Shown here piece after piece: positions 61,278-64,000 of a DNA stretch of 64,000 bases. The position numbers and the translations under genes are program-made. A model generated the notes under the pieces. That model worked only from the letters and a program-made list of their open reading frames with translations, was not told the DNA's origin and did no database searches. This stretch comes from UBA7236 sp044227505. GTDB lineage: Bacteria; Bacteroidota; Bacteroidia; Chitinophagales; BACL12. Numbering within the stretch: the first letter of the stretch is position 1; each line of letters opens with the position of its first letter. The DNA is taken from the NCBI GenBank assembly GCA_044227505.1, contig JBGAWP010000001.1, positions 1 through 64,000 of the forward strand, given 5' to 3'.

Positions 61278-64000
61278 ATGGACAAGTTTTCATACATAGC
61301 AAACGCGGAACCTCAATATATAGAGAGTTTATATCAGAATTATAAATCCGACCCGGCAAAAATTGATGGGGAATGGAAAAAGTTTTTCGAAGGATTTGAC
61401 TTCGCGCAACAAAATTTTTCTTCTAACGGACATTACGAAAATATCAGCTCATCAAATTTGGCGGCGGAATTAAAGGTGTACAATGCAATTTTGGCCTACC
61501 GCGAAAAGGGTCATTTGATCTCCAAAACAAATCCCCTGAAACCGCGCAAAGACAGAAATGCACAGTTGAAATTGGAGCAATTGGGATTTAGGGAAAATGA
61601 TCTGACCAAAAAATTTGGCGCAGGTGTGGCAGTGGGTATGGAAAATGCCACTTTGCAGGAAATTTTAGCGCATCTCGAAAATTGTTATTGCAGAAGTATC
61701 GGTTTTGAATACGACTATATTATCGATCCCATTGAAAAAAAATGGTTTCAGGATAAAATAGAAATTAACGGAAAAAATATCACTTTTTCTGTTGATCAAA
61801 AAAAACGAATTCTAAAAAAATTAAATGATACTGTTGTTTTTGAACAGTTTCTCGATAAAAAATATGTAGGTCAAAAAAGGTTTTCATTGGAGGGGGGAGA
61901 AACAACGATCCCGGCATTAGATGCAATTATTACAAAGGGTGCGGCAATGGGAGTGGAGGAATTCGTTTTCGGAATGGCTCACCGTGGGAGATTAAATGTA
62001 CTGGCAAACATACTTGGAAAAACATACGAACAAATATTTAATGAATTTGAAGGAACAGCAATTCCGGACACTACGATGGGTGATGGCGATGTGAAATATC
62101 ATCTTGGTTATTCATCGCAGGTGGAAACAAATTCAGGAAAAGAAGTACATTTAAAATTAACACCAAATCCATCTCATTTGGAAGCAGTTAATCCCGTAAT
62201 GCAGGGATTTGTAAGAGCTAAAACAGATGTTTTATACAATGAGGATTGGGATAAAATAATGCCTATAACTATTCACGGTGATGCTGCCATTGCGGGACAA
62301 GGAGTTGTTTACGAAGTATTACAAATGAGCAATCTGAAAGGTTACAGAGTTGGTGGAACTTTACACTTTGTAATTAATAATCAGATAGGATTTACAACTG
62401 ATTTTGATGATGCTCGCACTAGTAATTATTGCACGAGTTATGCTGCAACAATTCAGGCTCCGGTAATTCATGTAAATGGTGATGATGCGGAAGCTGTAGT
62501 ATTTGCCTGTGAATTAGCAGTGGAGTATCGCCAGGAATTTAATAAGGATATTTTTATTGATATGTTGTGTTACAGAAAACACGGACATAATGAAGGGGAT
62601 GACCCGAAATACACACAACCTGCTCTATATAAATTGATTGAAAATAAATTAAATCCACGAGAAATTTATGTGCAGAAATTATTGGCGAGTCACGATATTG
62701 ATAAACAACTCGCAACAGAAATGGAAAAAGATTTCTGGAATGAATTACAAAGCAGATTAGATCTCACCAAACAAAAACCACTTAAATATCAATATCAGGC
62801 TCCGGAAGAGGCGTGGAGAAAATTGAAAAAGATAATTGATATCGCAGTAGACTTTAGTAATACGCCGGAAACAAAAGTAGACAAAGAAAAAATTAAACAG
62901 GTTACGGATAATATGTTTAAAGTACCTGAAGGTTTTGTGAAGTTGAAAAAAATTGAAAAGTTATTCGAAACAAATAAAAAACTTTTAGCCGAAAATAAAA
63001 TTGACTGGGCCCTAGCTGAATTAATTGCTTACGGAACTATTTTATTGGATGGACAAGATGTTCGCATGAGCGGACAAGATGTAAGAAGAGGTACTTTTAG
63101 TCACCGTCATGCAGTATTGCGTGAAGAAAATACAAATGAGGAATATATTCGTTTAAATCACCTCGCTGAAAAACAAGGTAAATTCAGAATTTATAATTCT
63201 TTATTGAGCGAATTTGGAGTGTTGGGATTTGAATTTGGTTACAGTCTTGCCTGCCCCGACCCATTGGTAATATGGGAAGCGCAATTCGGTGATTTTAATA
63301 ATGGAGCGCAAACAATTATTGATCAGTTTATATCAGCAAGTGTGAGCAAGTGGCAGCGTATGAGCGGACTGGTTATGTTGTTGCCTCATGGATATGAGGG
63401 GCAGGGCCCGGAACATTCCAGTGCTCGTTTAGAGCGATTTTTACAATTATGTGCCGAAGGAAATTTAATTGTTGCGAATATTACTACCCCAGCAAATTTT
63501 TTCCACATATTAAGACGACAACTTGCCTTTGATTTTCGCAGGCCTCTGATCATCATGAGTCCGAAAAGTTTGTTGCGTCACCCTTTGGTGCAATCTCCAT
63601 TAACTGAATTATCTGAAGGTAAATTTGAACCGCTGATAGGAGATGAGTATGCTGATAAGAAAAAAGTAAAACGCGTTATTTTATGCAGTGGAAAAATTTA
63701 TTACGATCTGTATGAATATCAACAAAAAAATGAAAGAAAGGACATCGCAATTTTACGGGTGGAACAATTATATCCTTTTCCGATGACCAGATTAAAAGAA
63801 GAATTAAATAAATATCCCGAGGCAGAATTAATGTGGACGCAGGAAGAACCGAGAAATATGGGAGCATGGTTTTATATCTGGAATTTAATGGGCACTATGA
63901 TCAAACAAAAGGTGAGCAGAAAATCAAGTGCATCACCGGCAACAGGTTTTGCGAAGATTCATGCTCAGGAGCAAGCGGATATTGTGGAGCAGAGTTTTAA
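61278..64000 (+). CDS. sucA: 2-oxoglutarate dehydrogenase E1 component, partial at the window end
   Basis: Thiamine-diphosphate-dependent decarboxylase of the TCA cycle. The frame is open from the ATG at 61278 (MDKFSYIANAEPQYIESLYQ) to base 64000, about 907 codons, and ends on HAQEQADIVEQSF with no stop. Normal length is about 915-930, so only a few codons are missing. Motifs are GMAHRGRLNVLANILGK (about 233), the ThDP region GDAAIAGQGVVYE (about 334) and INNQIGFTTD, and RKHGHNEGDDPKYTQP (about 434). The usual partner gene sucB, if adjacent, would lie beyond the window. It is divergent from the radical SAM gene. Confidence 0.95.
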   Translation, partial: MDKFSYIANAEPQYIESLYQNYKSDPAKIDGEWKKFFEGFDFAQQNFSSNGHYENISSSNLAAELKVYNAILAYREKGHLISKTNPLKPRKDRNAQLKLEQLGFRENDLTKKFGAGVAVGMENATLQEILAHLENCYCRSIGFEYDYIIDPIEKKWFQDKIEINGKNITFSVDQKKRILKKLNDTVVFEQFLDKKYVGQKRFSLEGGETTIPALDAIITKGAAMGVEEFVFGMAHRGRLNVLANILGKTYEQIFNEFEGTAIPDTTMGDGDVKYHLGYSSQVETNSGKEVHLKLTPNPSHLEAVNPVMQGFVRAKTDVLYNEDWDKIMPITIHGDAAIAGQGVVYEVLQMSNLKGYRVGGTLHFVINNQIGFTTDFDDARTSNYCTSYAATIQAPVIHVNGDDAEAVVFACELAVEYRQEFNKDIFIDMLCYRKHGHNEGDDPKYTQPALYKLIENKLNPREIYVQKLLASHDIDKQLATEMEKDFWNELQSRLDLTKQKPLKYQYQAPEEAWRKLKKIIDIAVDFSNTPETKVDKEKIKQVTDNMFKVPEGFVKLKKIEKLFETNKKLLAENKIDWALAELIAYGTILLDGQDVRMSGQDVRRGTFSHRHAVLREENTNEEYIRLNHLAEKQGKFRIYNSLLSEFGVLGFEFGYSLACPDPLVIWEAQFGDFNNGAQTIIDQFISASVSKWQRMSGLVMLLPHGYEGQGPEHSSARLERFLQLCAEGNLIVANITTPANFFHILRRQLAFDFRRPLIIMSPKSLLRHPLVQSPLTELSEGKFEPLIGDEYADKKKVKRVILCSGKIYYDLYEYQQKNERKDIAILRVEQLYPFPMTRLKEELNKYPEAELMWTQEEPRNMGAWFYIWNLMGTMIKQKVSRKSSASPATGFAKIHAQEQADIVEQSF

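Overview
The window comes from a member of the Bacteroidota, probably an environmental lineage near the Chitinophagia/Saprospiria. The evidence is direct. At least six secreted proteins end in type A type IX secretion (T9SS) sorting domains, and one ends in the gliding-associated type B domain. Promoters read TTTG-N19/20-TAnnTTTG, Shine-Dalgarno sequences are essentially absent, and lipoproteins are many. LytTR and propeller-kinase signalling, an OmpA/TSP3 porin and LptB point the same way. The DNA is AT-rich. I see no rRNA, no complete tRNA, no CRISPR array and no transposase.

Layout. 0-11.5 kb: small lipoproteins, a T9SS subtilase-like protein, recJ, lptB, a GH3-family enzyme, and a LytTR regulator with its propeller histidine kinase. 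11.9-16.6 kb: the conserved rimP-nusA-infB operon (minus strand) with a hairpin in its leader. 16.6-17.5 kb: a repeat island ending at the start codon of glycyl-tRNA synthetase. 19.5-22.4 kb: REP-like palindromes, then an arsenic locus (arsR, arsN2-like, arsM). 22.6-36.2 kb: secreted proteins, an ABC-F ATPase, a type B adhesin-like protein and the OmpA porin with a shortened paralogue. 36.2-42.7 kb: three membrane or polysaccharide glycosyltransferases, a polyferredoxin-like membrane protein and an FAD oxidoreductase. 42.9-43.6 kb: what looks like a single integron gene cassette with its attC site. 43.6-51.3 kb: more T9SS proteins, including a zinc metalloprotease, and small hypotheticals. 51.3-53.7 kb: two repeat islands around an AI-2E family permease. 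53.7-58.8 kb: an arsenosugar-type gene cluster (arsM, pit, glycosyltransferase, arsS, peroxidase-like protein, second glycosyltransferase). 58.9-64 kb: AlkD-like protein, class IV aminotransferase, SPL-like radical SAM protein and 2-oxoglutarate dehydrogenase E1, cut by the window end.

How it works together. Two separate arsenic loci are present. The first looks like detoxification by methylation and acetyl transfer under ArsR control. The second would take methylated arsenic on to organic arsenosugar-like products: ArsM methylates, the radical SAM protein ArsS attaches a deoxyadenosyl group, DUF2064-type glycosyltransferases process it, and a Pit transporter in the same operon may carry phosphate or arsenate.

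The most unusual non-coding signals are three. (1) Two composite arrays of about 80-bp hairpin units at 16.77-17.34 kb and 53.22-53.54 kb share an upstream heptad module and a downstream promoter-proximal module. (2) Tandem repeats with a strict 7-bp period but unrelated sequences occur in many intergenic gaps. (3) A solitary integron cassette has no integrase nearby.
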